Assembly (NCBI GenBank): GCA_934133155.1 | Contig: CAKPAT010000007.1 | Span: 1-21,764 of the forward strand | Source of the DNA: an uncultured Bacilli bacterium | GTDB taxonomy: Bacteria > Bacillota_I > Bacilli_A > RF39 > UBA660 | DNA: 21,764 bases | Reading direction: 5' to 3' | Shown: one piece after another, positions 1-6,675 of the stretch | Position numbering within the stretch: the first letter of the stretch is position 1 | Layout: the number at the start of each line of letters is the position of its first letter | Notes under the pieces: model-generated | Database searches by the model: none | What the model was told of the DNA's origin: nothing | The model's input: the letters and a program-made list of their open reading frames with translations, nothing else | Translations under genes and position numbers: made by a program

Positions 1-689
1 GGGATTGTAGTTTCTTCTGTCTCTCTATTTCCATATGAGGCTAGAAAAGTATAATCAGTATTGCCATTTTCGTCTTTACCATAAACAAATACATCTTCGT
101 CTTTTAATAAGTTTGCAGAAGCAATAGTTACATATAGGTTTTTCACTGTTGAGAGTATTTTTAAACTTGTTAAATTACACGTTTCAAATGCTCCTGTTCC
201 AATTGTTTCTAGTCCTTCATTTAAAACTAGCCCATTATAAAATGAACCAGTCCATGCAAAAGCGTGATCTGCTATTACTTTTACGTTTGAGGGAACATTT
301 AAGTAATCAATATTGTTACCACAAAAGGCATGTGAACCTATATAAGTTAAAGTATCAGATATTATTAATTTTTTTATACCTTTATTTACAAATGGTCCGT
401 GGATGCCGTCTATTTCGTCACCGTCGGCTATTTTTGTTATTTTTAAGCTATTTATGTAGTTTGGTATTTTTACTGTAGAACCACATGTTTTATCATAATC
501 AGTTATTGTTCCTGTGCCGTCACCATTATCTTCTATGGTAAAACATTTATCTTCAGTTACTTTAACATTGCCTTTTACTTTTAAATTTATATTTGTATTA
601 AATGATGCATAACCTACTGAAATAAATATAAAACTTGTAAGTGTAATACCTAATATAATTTTTCTTTGTTTTTTTATTTTTCTTTTCAT
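1..689 (-). CDS. BspA-like leucine-rich-repeat surface protein, 5' part only (runs off left edge)
   Basis: I read this frame directly on the minus strand from an ATG at 689-687; it stays open for about 229 codons to the left edge, so the C-terminus is missing. A basic start (MKRKIKKQRK) is followed by one hydrophobic segment at about residues 11-28 and then GYASFNTNI and KVKGNV, the layout of SipW-type signal sequences on TasA/camelysin-like and related surface proteins. From about residue 85 there are LRR_5 (BspA-like) units with the pattern IxxLIISDTLTYIGSHAF, YLNVPSNVKVIADHAF and LVLNEGLETIGTGAF. Such proteins are exported and usually act in adhesion or surface binding. No lipobox is present. 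A Shine-Dalgarno AAGGTGG lies just upstream. Family call is firm; ligand and anchoring are unknown. Confidence 0.85.
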   Translation of the reverse strand, partial: MKRKIKKQRKIILGITLTSFIFISVGYASFNTNINLKVKGNVKVTEDKCFTIEDNGDGTGTITDYDKTCGSTVKIPNYINSLKITKIADGDEIDGIHGPFVNKGIKKLIISDTLTYIGSHAFCGNNIDYLNVPSNVKVIADHAFAWTGSFYNGLVLNEGLETIGTGAFETCNLTSLKILSTVKNLYVTIASANLLKDEDVFVYGKDENGNTDYTFLASYGNRETEETTI

Positions 690-710
690 ACTTTTACCAC
701 CTTATGAACA

Positions 711-727
711 TATAACATGACTTTATA
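711..727. repeat. Left arm of 16-bp inverted repeat, over the LRR gene promoter
   Basis: TATAACATGACTTTATA. Bases 712-727 are the exact reverse complement of 818-833. The arm is itself a rough dyad (TATAA, 7 bases, TTATA). It overlaps the predicted -10 (727-732) and start point of the LRR gene, which is where a repressor operator would sit. Confidence 0.8.
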
Positions 728-755
728 TGATAAAGAATGGTTTTAAAAATGTTAA
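727..755 (-). promoter_or_regulatory. Predicted sigma-A promoter of the LRR surface-protein gene
   Basis: On the minus strand, -35 TTAACA (750-755), a 17-base spacer and -10 TATCAT (727-732). Transcription would start near 720, inside the inverted-repeat arm, about 30 bases before the ATG at 689. Confidence 0.5.
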
Positions 756-805
756 TTTTAATGTTTTTTTAATTAATTTTTTACTATTTTTAGATACTTC
801 AAATA

Positions 806-846
806 AAAAAGTTAACGTATAAAGTCATGTTATGCGTTAACTTTTT
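806..846 (-). terminator. Intrinsic terminator after the zinc-ribbon membrane protein gene
   Basis: Perfect 12-bp stem (806-817 with 835-846: AAAAAGTTAACG / CGTTAACTTTTT) with a 17-base loop, beginning directly after the TAG stop of the gene ending at 847; a U-rich tract follows on the minus strand. It closes the rnhB operon. The loop is exactly the right arm of the inverted repeat. Confidence 0.8.
818..834. repeat. Right arm of 16-bp inverted repeat, forming a terminator loop
   Basis: TATAAAGTCATGTTATG; bases 818-833 are the reverse complement of 712-727, 90 bases away. The arm fills exactly the loop of the terminator at 806-846. Confidence 0.8.
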
Positions 847-1764
847 CTATTTTAGCTTATGCCCACATAGGAAACATACGGTGGCATCATGGGCTAATTT
901 TGCACCACAATTTGGACATATTATTGGTCTACCTACATTTGCTACTTGGATTGGTGCTTTTTTTGTTTCTGTTTGTTTTTGTGCTTCAAAATATTTCTCT
1001 TTTCTCTCGTCTGGCCTATAATCATTTGTAAAGATAGATGTTTCGTCTGGCACCCTGTTATAGCTGGTGTTTTGAACTTGTTTTATATAATCTGGAATTT
1101 CATTATTTGAAGGTATATTATAGTTTTGATTATTTATATTTTGATTATAATTTACAGGATCAGGAATTGGTGTGCTGTTATAATTTGGAACTTCATTATA
1201 ATTGATATTTGTTTCATAATTTGATGTTTGATTATAATTATTTGCACCATGATTTATATTATAATTTGGTGTTTCTGTATAACTTACGTTATTATAATTG
1301 TTTACATTACCAAAATTTGGTGTTTCATTATAAATATTTTTTTCTTCTTGTGTATTTTCTTTTTCAAATAATGCTTTTTGATTATCTAAAAACCTTTCTG
1401 TTTCATTATACATATTTAGTGTGAAAATTGGTTTTTTAAATACTAATTCAGGGAATTTATACATGGGTATTAGGATAAATCTAATGGATTCTTTAGGGTC
1501 TATTTTATATGCTTCTAGTAATTTTTTTATGATAATATTGTAATAGTATAAATTAACAAAAGGTATTAATGTTTTAAAAAATATTTTTTTATCCAGTTCT
1601 AGTGTTTCTATTAATATTTTCCTATTTGTAAATGGAATTAGTGCTTTATAACCTTTTAATTTTGCTGTTTTAAAGATAAAGTACATGCATATTTTTACGG
1701 TTATAAATGTTAGTATAAATATTAGTATAATTACTGTAAAATATTTTTCTGTTCCTTCAAACAT
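847..1764 (-). CDS. Membrane protein with Asn/Tyr-rich low-complexity middle and C-terminal zinc ribbon
   Basis: 305 aa in three parts. Residues about 8-31 are a membrane helix, followed by hydrophobic stretches reading GYKALIPFTN and TLIPFVNLYYYN, which resemble the DUF5684-type small membrane proteins (phrases such as 'LIPFYN'). Residues about 140-230 are a low-complexity linker of imperfect YNETPN/NYNQ/NYNEVPN units. The end is a zinc ribbon with C283, C286, C297 and C300 (CPNCGAKL, then CFLCGHKL). It is last in the operon behind rnhB, the DHH phosphoesterase and the 69-aa gene. Its ribosome site is a run of seven G. Function unknown; the layout suggests a membrane-tethered ribbon that may bind a partner. 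The DUF5684 resemblance is from memory of the pattern. Confidence 0.75.
   Translation of the reverse strand: MFEGTEKYFTVIILIFILTFITVKICMYFIFKTAKLKGYKALIPFTNRKILIETLELDKKIFFKTLIPFVNLYYYNIIIKKLLEAYKIDPKESIRFILIPMYKFPELVFKKPIFTLNMYNETERFLDNQKALFEKENTQEEKNIYNETPNFGNVNNYNNVSYTETPNYNINHGANNYNQTSNYETNINYNEVPNYNSTPIPDPVNYNQNINNQNYNIPSNNEIPDYIKQVQNTSYNRVPDETSIFTNDYRPDERKEKYFEAQKQTETKKAPIQVANVGRPIICPNCGAKLAHDATVCFLCGHKLK
1075..1345 (-). repeat. Low-complexity Asn/Tyr/Pro repeats inside the zinc-ribbon protein gene
   Basis: Degenerate repeats built on TTATAATTTGGTGTTT-like units encode residues about 140-230 (YNETPN, YTETPN, NYNQTSNY, NYNEVPNY). Unit length varies, so this is not a clean tandem array, but it could expand or shrink by slippage. 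Confidence 0.6.
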
Positions 1765-1771
1765 TTTTTAT

Positions 1772-1778
1772 CCCCCCC
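1772..1778 (-). promoter_or_regulatory. G7 tract serving as Shine-Dalgarno of the zinc-ribbon protein gene
   Basis: The minus strand reads AAAAGGGGGGGATAAAAAATG: seven G in a row, seven bases before the ATG at 1764. It is the only plausible ribosome site for this gene. Confidence 0.6.
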
Positions 1779-1780
1779 TT

Positions 1781-1990
1781 TTAAAATTTTCTAAATTGGT
1801 TCATTTCTCTTAATGCGTTTGCTTTTTTTTGCAGATCTTCCATTTTATGTTCTTCTTTATTTTCAGCTGTTTCATTTTTTCTATGTGTTTGATTATATAT
1901 TCTTTGTCTTATTTCTGTAGGATCTTGGTTTAGTCCTCGTTTAACCATACCTTTTAATATGGCATTTTTGTTATTTGGATTTATTATCAT
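1781..1990 (-). CDS. Small basic protein of unknown function (69 aa)
   Basis: I choose the ATG at 1990, giving 69 aa, over the in-frame GTG at 1999. The ATG overlaps the stop of the upstream DHH gene (TAATG) and has GGAG eight bases before it, while the GTG lies inside that ribosome site. The protein is charged and soluble, starts MIINPNNKNAILKGMVKRG and ends in a helical stretch (EDLQKKANALREMNQFRKF). No domain or metal motif is visible. Tight coupling to the DHH gene argues that it is expressed and that the two are linked in dose. I do not recognise the family. Confidence 0.65.
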   Translation of the reverse strand: MIINPNNKNAILKGMVKRGLNQDPTEIRQRIYNQTHRKNETAENKEEHKMEDLQKKANALREMNQFRKF

Positions 1991-2916
1991 TATAACCACT
2001 CCACGTTTTTATAGATTAATTCTGTTATTTGTTTTAATATATCACTTGGCAAGGGACTGCCGGCGGCGTTTTTATGACCACCACCACCGTATTTTTTAGA
2101 AATTATGCTTAAATCTACTCTATCTTTTCCTCTGTAGCTTATTCTTTGGGAGATGTTTATTAATATGATGTAATCTAGGTCGTCATATTTTTCTATAAGA
2201 TAGTTGCCAAGTTCACTGCGGTATCTTTCGGCGTACACCAGTCCTACTTTGTTTCCTTCAAGTTTTATTTTAAACATTTCTTTTTCTTTTTGTTTGATAT
2301 ATCTTTCTTCTTTTGCACTTTCAATGGCAAGAATTTTTTTATCAAATGGTGTATATTTAAATTCTGTATGTGTTTTTAAAAATCTATGATATTTTTTGAT
2401 GTATTCTTCTCTTCCATATATGCTAAATATCATGGCGATTTGTTTAGCTTCTTTATCTTTTTCTTCTTTGAAATCAAATGTGTCAACTAGTCTAACTATT
2501 TCGGTTAGTTCCTCGGCAGCGTTTGTATGTATTTCTTTGGCGTCTGATATTTTTTTTAGGTATTTATGATAAATACTTGTACCACATTCTTTTCGTCCAT
2601 TTTCTTCGTCTATGACGGTGATAAATGGATATTTATTTAAGTGAATACCACTTATATGGTGGTCGAATACTTTTAGTTTATTTTTGTATTTGGAGTTATT
2701 TACTTCTTCAGCTAATGCGTCAGATATATTTAAGTCTACTAGGTGTACTTCGTCATATTTTTCATTTTGTAAGGCGATTTTGACATTTTCATCAACTTCG
2801 CTGACATCTAATAGTTGATATTCTAAATTTTTAAATACAAATTTGGCATATACTACTGGTGTTACGCCGTCTGGATCACCTATATGTGATAAAAGCATTA
2901 CTTTTTGTTTTAACAT
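1990..2916 (-). CDS. DHH/DHHA1-family phosphoesterase (NrnA-like)
   Basis: 308 aa. The DHH catalytic motifs are in order: SHIGDPDG (H11, D14, D16), VDLN (D61), FDHH (D85, H86, H87) and a later Asp in VRLVDTFDF (about D145). The C-terminal DHHA1 substrate-binding domain ends in GGGGHKNAAGS (277-287). These enzymes bind two metal ions and split short oligonucleotides or cyclic-dinucleotide products; NrnA acts on nanoRNA and pAp. The sequence does not tell which substrate is used here. The start overlaps the end of rnhB by seven bases (AAAATGTTAA), showing translational coupling with another RNA-processing enzyme. Confidence 0.88.
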   Translation of the reverse strand: MLKQKVMLLSHIGDPDGVTPVVYAKFVFKNLEYQLLDVSEVDENVKIALQNEKYDEVHLVDLNISDALAEEVNNSKYKNKLKVFDHHISGIHLNKYPFITVIDEENGRKECGTSIYHKYLKKISDAKEIHTNAAEELTEIVRLVDTFDFKEEKDKEAKQIAMIFSIYGREEYIKKYHRFLKTHTEFKYTPFDKKILAIESAKEERYIKQKEKEMFKIKLEGNKVGLVYAERYRSELGNYLIEKYDDLDYIILINISQRISYRGKDRVDLSIISKKYGGGGHKNAAGSPLPSDILKQITELIYKNVEWL

Positions 2917-3527
2917 TTTCCTTCCTCCTTATATTTCTTTATTGGTCCGTATGACAGGCGGTAGCCATCTATTAAACCATATTTATTGATTGCTTCTAAG
3001 TGTTTTTTTGTTGGATATCCTTTATGATTTTTGAAACCATATTCGGGGTGCTTTTTATCTATTTCGTACATCATTTTGTCTCTGGTTACTTTAGCAATGA
3101 CACTGGCTGCTGATATTGTTAAGCTTTTGGCGTCACCTTTAATTATAGGCATAACAGGGATGTCTAAATCTATTGGCATGGCATCGGTTAGGACATACTG
3201 GACATTTACTTTTTTTCTAACTTCTTCTATGGCTATCTTCATGGCTTTTCTTGAAGCTTCATAGATGTTTATTTTATCTATTTCTTCTGGTGAAACTACT
3301 CCTACCGCATATATTATTTGATTGGTTAATATTTCATAATATTCGTCTCTTTTTTTTTCGGTTAGTTTTTTTGAGTCTGTTAGGCCTTCAAGTTCGAAGT
3401 TTTTAGGAAGTACGGCACAGGCGGCTACTACTGGGCCGTATAGTGGACCTCTTCCCGCCTCGTCTGTTCCCGCTATTATTTCGATGTTTTTTGCATATAA
3501 TTCTTTTTCATATTTTAGTGTGTCCAT
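2910..3527 (-). CDS. rnhB: Ribonuclease HII
   Basis: 205 aa, normal for RNase HII, which cuts the RNA strand of RNA-DNA hybrids and single ribonucleotides in DNA. The signature is AGTDEAGRGPLYGPVVAA with catalytic D22 and E23; the third acidic residue is D115 (LTDAMPI) and the fourth is D150 in SVIAKVTRD. The C-terminal HPEYGFKNHKGYPTKKH block is typical of the family. First gene of its operon, with AAGAGGT before the ATG and a promoter at 3545-3573; the DHH gene overlaps its end. Confidence 0.97.
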   Translation of the reverse strand: MDTLKYEKELYAKNIEIIAGTDEAGRGPLYGPVVAACAVLPKNFELEGLTDSKKLTEKKRDEYYEILTNQIIYAVGVVSPEEIDKINIYEASRKAMKIAIEEVRKKVNVQYVLTDAMPIDLDIPVMPIIKGDAKSLTISAASVIAKVTRDKMMYEIDKKHPEYGFKNHKGYPTKKHLEAINKYGLIDGYRLSYGPIKKYKEEGKC

Positions 3528-3544
3528 TTTTCTACCTCTTTTTT

Positions 3545-3573
3545 ATTGTATCAAATTTCTGCCAAAATGTCTT
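3545..3573 (-). promoter_or_regulatory. Predicted sigma-A promoter of the rnhB operon
   Basis: Minus strand: -35 AAGACA (3568-3573), 17-base spacer, -10 TACAAT (3545-3550) preceded by TGA, an extended -10. The rnhB ATG follows about 18 bases downstream of the -10. Confidence 0.65.
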
Positions 3574-3596
3574 GATTTTAGAATTTTTTTATTACA

Positions 3597-3625
3597 AAAA
3601 TAATGGACTTATTATCCATTATTTT
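3597..3625 (-). terminator. Intrinsic terminator overlapping the end of the YtxH-like gene
   Basis: Perfect 11-bp stem (3597-3607 AAAATAATGGA with 3615-3625 TCCATTATTTT) and a 7-base loop; the minus strand continues into U-rich sequence. The last codons of the upstream gene (ENNG) form one arm and its TAA stop (3612-3614) lies in the loop. Confidence 0.8.
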
Positions 3626-4013
3626 CTAGTTTGTTTATAACGTTTTTAGATACTTCGATTACTTTTGTTTTAACTGCATTTGCTGATTTTTCAATTACTG
3701 GTGTGCCTTTTTCGATTGTATATTCAACTAATTCTTCAGCTGCGTCTTTTAATTTTTTTGCAGTTTTTTTTGCTTCTTCTAAAACTGTTTCTTTATCAAG
3801 GTTAGCTAAGCCTTCTTTTATTTCTTCTATTTTTAGGTTTACTGTTTCTTTGACATCTTCAATTTCTATGTCTTTTGCTTTGTTTTTTAAATCTTCAAAC
3901 ATTTTTTTTAAATCTTCTCTTGTTTCCGTTCCTTTTTTAGGAGCAAATAATAACCCTAGGGTTGCACCTATTCCGGCTCCTACTAATAATTTTCCAAATC
4001 CTTTTTTACTCAT
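3612..4013 (-). CDS. YtxH-like envelope/stress protein
   Basis: The reading frame opens at 4049, but the ATG at 4013 (MSKKGFGK) is preceded by AAGGA at correct spacing, giving 133 aa. The start has the YtxH hallmark: a short glycine-rich hydrophobic segment (LLVGAGIGATLGLLFAPKKG, residues 9-28) with the APKKG(T/E)ETR motif. The rest is a Lys/Glu-rich amphipathic helix. YtxH proteins of Bacillus are small general-stress/envelope proteins of unclear action. The start overlaps the end of the DUF948-like gene by eight bases, so the pair is coupled as in ytxG-ytxH. Last gene of its operon. Confidence 0.85.
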   Translation of the reverse strand: MSKKGFGKLLVGAGIGATLGLLFAPKKGTETREDLKKMFEDLKNKAKDIEIEDVKETVNLKIEEIKEGLANLDKETVLEEAKKTAKKLKDAAEELVEYTIEKGTPVIEKSANAVKTKVIEVSKNVINKLENNG

Positions 4014-4284
4014 CTTTATCCTTCTTTCTTCTAAATATTCTTTCCACACTTTGTATGATAAAGCTGGAAAATTGGTTTGTGATACTCATAACAGCTCCTG
4101 ACGATCTTTCGATAAGGTTAAACATTCCGTTTAATTGGTTTGATTTTGTGTTTATGTCGTCAACTAGTTTATCAATTTTGCTTAATGTTTTGATTGCATT
4201 GATAGCTAGTATTATTAGAACTATTACTAATACAGTTAATGATATGTAGAATATTACAGAAAATACTTGAATTATATCTACCAT
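4006..4284 (-). CDS. DUF948-like (YtxG-type) membrane protein
   Basis: 92 aa with one membrane helix at about residues 5-30 (VFSVIFYISLTVLVIVLIIL) followed by a helical soluble part with IKTLSKIDKLVDDINTKSNQL and a basic end (RIFRRKKDKDE). Size, layout and position directly before a YtxH-like gene match the DUF948/YtxG family. Its ATG shares one base with the stop of the preceding acidic-protein gene (TAATG). Role unknown beyond an envelope location; the family assignment rests on layout and neighbour. Confidence 0.7.
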   Translation of the reverse strand: MVDIIQVFSVIFYISLTVLVIVLIILAINAIKTLSKIDKLVDDINTKSNQLNGMFNLIERSSGAVMSITNQFSSFIIQSVERIFRRKKDKDE

Positions 4285-5003
4285 TATTTCTTATCACCAC
4301 TTTTATACATGGAATCTATTAGGTTAAAAAGCTCACTGTCACTTATTTTTCTTGGTGATTTTGTTTCTGTTTTGCTCATTTCTTCTTCTAGTAAATCGGT
4401 TAAATCAGTTTCTTCAGCACCATGTCTTGGTTTTTCACCTATTATTTTAGCATCATATGAGTCTGTCTCGCCATCTTCTAATGCTTTATCAATCATTTCG
4501 ACTTTTTCTTCGGTTTTCTTTTTACCAAGTAATGTCATTTCTAAATCACTATCTAAATTGCCATAGGCTTTTTTTCTTATAGCGTCTAAACTGGCTTCTT
4601 TTGAATTATAGTAGTTATTACTGTCGTCTTTTACTTTTAATTCGTCTTTTTGATAGTTTTTATCTAATATACCATAAACTGGTGATATGATTGGTGATGG
4701 TTTGAAAACTTTTTTTTCTTCTTTTGGTGGATTATATACTTCGGCACGGTATGTAGGCTTTTTTACTTCTGGGGCTTTTGGTGCCATATCAAAGTCTTTA
4801 TCATCAAAGAATGGAAATTTGTTTTCTTCTTTTGGTTTTTCTTCCTCTTCTTCATACGTATGCATTTCTTGTCTTGTTTTGGCAGGGGAAGGTATTTCTA
4901 CTTGGATAACTTCCTTTTTGATTGGTTCTTCTTCTTTTTTTTCTATTACTGTTTCTTCTACTTCTTCTGTAAATAAATTTTTTACTTTATCAAATAATCC
5001 CAT
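4284..5003 (-). CDS. Acidic, largely disordered protein of unknown function
   Basis: I place the start at the ATG at 5003 (239 aa, MGLFDKVKNLFTEE); AGAGGTG lies just upstream, and the in-frame GTG at 5012 is part of that site. After a short amphipathic start (GLFDKVKNLF, possibly membrane- or protein-binding) the chain is rich in Glu, Lys and Pro. Two ordered-looking islands stand out: PSPIISPVYGILDKNY (about residues 104-119) and the last 30 residues (ISDSELFNLIDSMY). I have the impression that 'PSPxISPVYG' recurs in proteins of related Bacilli, but cannot check it. Coupled by one base to the DUF948-like gene. Confidence 0.7.
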   Translation of the reverse strand: MGLFDKVKNLFTEEVEETVIEKKEEEPIKKEVIQVEIPSPAKTRQEMHTYEEEEEKPKEENKFPFFDDKDFDMAPKAPEVKKPTYRAEVYNPPKEEKKVFKPSPIISPVYGILDKNYQKDELKVKDDSNNYYNSKEASLDAIRKKAYGNLDSDLEMTLLGKKKTEEKVEMIDKALEDGETDSYDAKIIGEKPRHGAEETDLTDLLEEEMSKTETKSPRKISDSELFNLIDSMYKSGDKK

Positions 5004-5014
5004 TTTATACACCT

Positions 5015-5617
5015 CTACTTTTCTTCTTCATAACGCAAAAAGTTATCATTTTGTGTTTCTTTTTTTGTAAATTCATTATATTTTTCTTCTTTGTTTTTTA
5101 GGAAATCGTTATCTAAGGATAATTTTACTACGTTATGGTTGTATTTTATTGTCGATAATATGTATGACATATTCATAACTGTATTATTTATATTTTCTTT
5201 AGATACTAGACTTTCGGCTTTTGCATAGTTATATACAAATTCAATTAAATATAGGTTATCTTGTTTGGTTATTTCAAGGTATCCTTTTTTCCCTTGCATG
5301 TCTATTTTTTTTGAATAGTATTTTGTTTTATCTTCTTTATAATCTTGCGATTTTTGATAGTAATAGCTTACTTCGTCTAGATATAAATAATAATATACGC
5401 CATCGGAATATAGTTTATCGTTTGTCTCTGTACTATCAATATATGTTACCCCTCTTGGTACATAATATTTGTATCCCCTACCTATGCGGTTATATAAAGT
5501 ATTATTTTTAGAAAGAACGACGTTTACAATATTATCTATACTTGTGGTGTCTATTCTTACGACTGTACATCCCGTTAGCATTATTGTTAAAAGTCCTATT
5601 ATGATTAGTTTCTTCAT
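5015..5617 (-). CDS. Predicted lipoprotein of unknown function
   Basis: 200 aa. A typical lipoprotein signal (MKKLIIIGLLTIMLTGC) puts the acylated cysteine at C17 in the lipobox LTGC. The mature part is Tyr-, Lys- and Asn-rich, with a compact-looking region to about residue 160 and a charged tail (EEKYNEFTKKETQNDNFLRYEEEK). It would sit on the outer face of the membrane. No known domain is recognised. First gene of the lipoprotein - acidic protein - DUF948 - YtxH operon, with GGGTG before the ATG and 11 bases between it and the next start. Confidence 0.8.
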   Translation of the reverse strand: MKKLIIIGLLTIMLTGCTVVRIDTTSIDNIVNVVLSKNNTLYNRIGRGYKYYVPRGVTYIDSTETNDKLYSDGVYYYLYLDEVSYYYQKSQDYKEDKTKYYSKKIDMQGKKGYLEITKQDNLYLIEFVYNYAKAESLVSKENINNTVMNMSYILSTIKYNHNVVKLSLDNDFLKNKEEKYNEFTKKETQNDNFLRYEEEK

Positions 5618-5638
5618 ATATGCACCCGCTTACTTTAA

Positions 5639-5647
5639 ATTATATCA
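5639..5647 (-). promoter_or_regulatory. Extended -10 promoter of the lipoprotein/YtxH operon
   Basis: Minus strand TGATATAAT, a perfect extended -10, 21 bases before the ATG at 5617. No good -35 is seen at 17 bases. Confidence 0.6.
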
Positions 5648-5675
5648 AAAATTTATTTAAAATAATATAATTCCT

Positions 5676-6317
5676 TTAATTTTTATGTAAATTTTTGTCT
5701 ACTTCTACCATATAAATTGGATAACCTAAATTGGTAAATTTTTCTTCATATTCTGTTTGGATATTTTCTTTTTCGTCTTTATTCAAATCTAATGAAATTT
5801 CTTTTATTTTGTATCCATAATTTACATATGATATAAGTGAAAATTCAAATAGTTTTCTGTTATCTGTTTTTTGAATTATATGGCACTTTTCTTTGAATAT
5901 TTTTTCATATTTATTTAAAAATCTATCACTTGTTAATCTTCTTTTTTCATGTCTATTTTTTGGCCATGGGTCAGAGAAATTTAAATATATTGTGCTTATT
6001 TCATTTTGAAAAATGTTTTCAATGTTTGTAGCATCAAATTTGATTAGTTTTAAATTACTTATTTCTTCGTTTTCTAATTTTTCTACAGCTCTAACGATTA
6101 CACTATCAAACATTTCTATTCCAATAAAGTTGATACCTGGGTATTTTTTTGCCATATTTATAATAAAATTTCCTTTACCCATACCTATTTCTATATGTAT
6201 ATCATTTTCGTTTTTAAATACTTTTTTATAGTTTCCTTTATATTCTTCTGGATTTTCTATGATGTACTCTGATTTAGCCACTTTTTCTTTGGCGTTTTTT
6301 ACATTTTTAAGTCGCAT
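5676..6317 (-). CDS. trmB: tRNA (guanine-N7-)-methyltransferase
   Basis: 213 aa, normal for TrmB, which uses S-adenosylmethionine to make m7G46 in the tRNA variable loop. The SAM-binding motif is EIGMGKGNF (43-51), followed by FIGIEMFDSV (64-73). The family signature is NFSDPWPKNRHEKRRL (113-128), where the Asp of SDPWPK belongs to the active site. AAAGGA precedes the ATG. It has its own extended -10 promoter and faces away from the small gene at 6415. I see no convincing terminator in the 58 bases before the lipoprotein gene, so some read-through is likely. Confidence 0.97.
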   Translation of the reverse strand: MRLKNVKNAKEKVAKSEYIIENPEEYKGNYKKVFKNENDIHIEIGMGKGNFIINMAKKYPGINFIGIEMFDSVIVRAVEKLENEEISNLKLIKFDATNIENIFQNEISTIYLNFSDPWPKNRHEKRRLTSDRFLNKYEKIFKEKCHIIQKTDNRKLFEFSLISYVNYGYKIKEISLDLNKDEKENIQTEYEEKFTNLGYPIYMVEVDKNLHKN

Positions 6318-6354
6318 ACGGCTTATTCCTTTCTGTTATAGTTTTACATTAAAT

Positions 6355-6363
6355 ATTATAGCA
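6355..6363 (-). promoter_or_regulatory. Extended -10 promoter of trmB
   Basis: Minus strand TGCTATAAT, a perfect extended -10, 37 bases before the trmB ATG; the -35 region is poor. Confidence 0.6.
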
Positions 6364-6388
6364 CAAAAAGGCTTTTATGGCATATAAT
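6363..6388 (+). promoter_or_regulatory. Candidate late-sporulation (sigma-K-like) or sigma-A promoter of the small coat-like gene
   Basis: AC at 6363-6364, 16 bases, then CATATAAT at 6381-6388. The Bacillus sigma-K pattern is AC-N16/17-CATAnnnTA; all but the last base fit. The same bases contain TATAAT (6383-6388), so a sigma-A -10 without a clear -35 is the alternative. Confidence 0.35.
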
Positions 6389-6414
6389 TTATTAGAATGA
6401 AAGGGGTAATTAAT

Positions 6415-6675
6415 GTGAAAAAAGATCGTAACTGTGGAGGGTATCCAGTTTATCCGCAAATGGTTCCTAATTTTGGGCCAGTGCCTGGGCAGGTAATTCC
6501 AATGCCTGCTTACGTTTCACAAGGTCAAATGGGTCAAACTTATAGTGATGGGCAGGTTAGTAGCCTTTCTAATAGATTAAATTCTTTAGAGCAAAGAGTT
6601 TCTAATTTGGAGAGTATGATTAATAAAGGAACGTATTCTAATAGTTATAATTCTACTAATTATCAAATGATGTAA
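6415..6675 (+). CDS. Small Pro/Tyr/Gly-rich protein with short coiled coil, spore-coat-like
   Basis: I choose the GTG at 6415 (86 aa, MKKDRNCGGYPVYP): AAAGGGG sits eight bases upstream, whereas the in-frame ATG at 6397 has no ribosome site. The first half is low complexity (YPVYPQMVPNFGPVPG, then VIPMPAYV) with a single Cys. Next comes one short coiled coil of about three heptads (VSSLSNRLNSLEQRVSNLES) and a Ser/Asn/Tyr tail ending NYQMM. This composition resembles small spore-coat or spore-associated proteins of Bacillota. Since gpr and spoIIP lie 7-10 kb away the host can sporulate, and the upstream site resembles a sigma-K promoter. The coat assignment is inference. Confidence 0.65.
   Translation: MKKDRNCGGYPVYPQMVPNFGPVPGQVIPMPAYVSQGQMGQTYSDGQVSSLSNRLNSLEQRVSNLESMINKGTYSNSYNSTNYQMM

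Noticed and set aside
149..478. Plus-strand open frame of 109 codons, rich in Leu and Phe
   Set aside because: It lies antisense to the LRR surface-protein gene, has no ribosome site, and its composition is what the complement of an AT-rich gene gives. The same holds for the other plus-strand frames opposite minus-strand genes, for example 3631-4101 and 8919-9335.
1075..1345. Possible CRISPR-like or tandem repeat array
   Set aside because: Units are uneven and keep the reading frame; they encode the Asn/Tyr-rich tether of a protein. No constant repeat with unique spacers is present anywhere in the window.
1781..1999. GTG at 1999 as start of the small gene after the DHH phosphoesterase
   Set aside because: The GTG is part of the GGAGTGG ribosome site; the ATG at 1990 has correct spacing and overlaps the previous stop.
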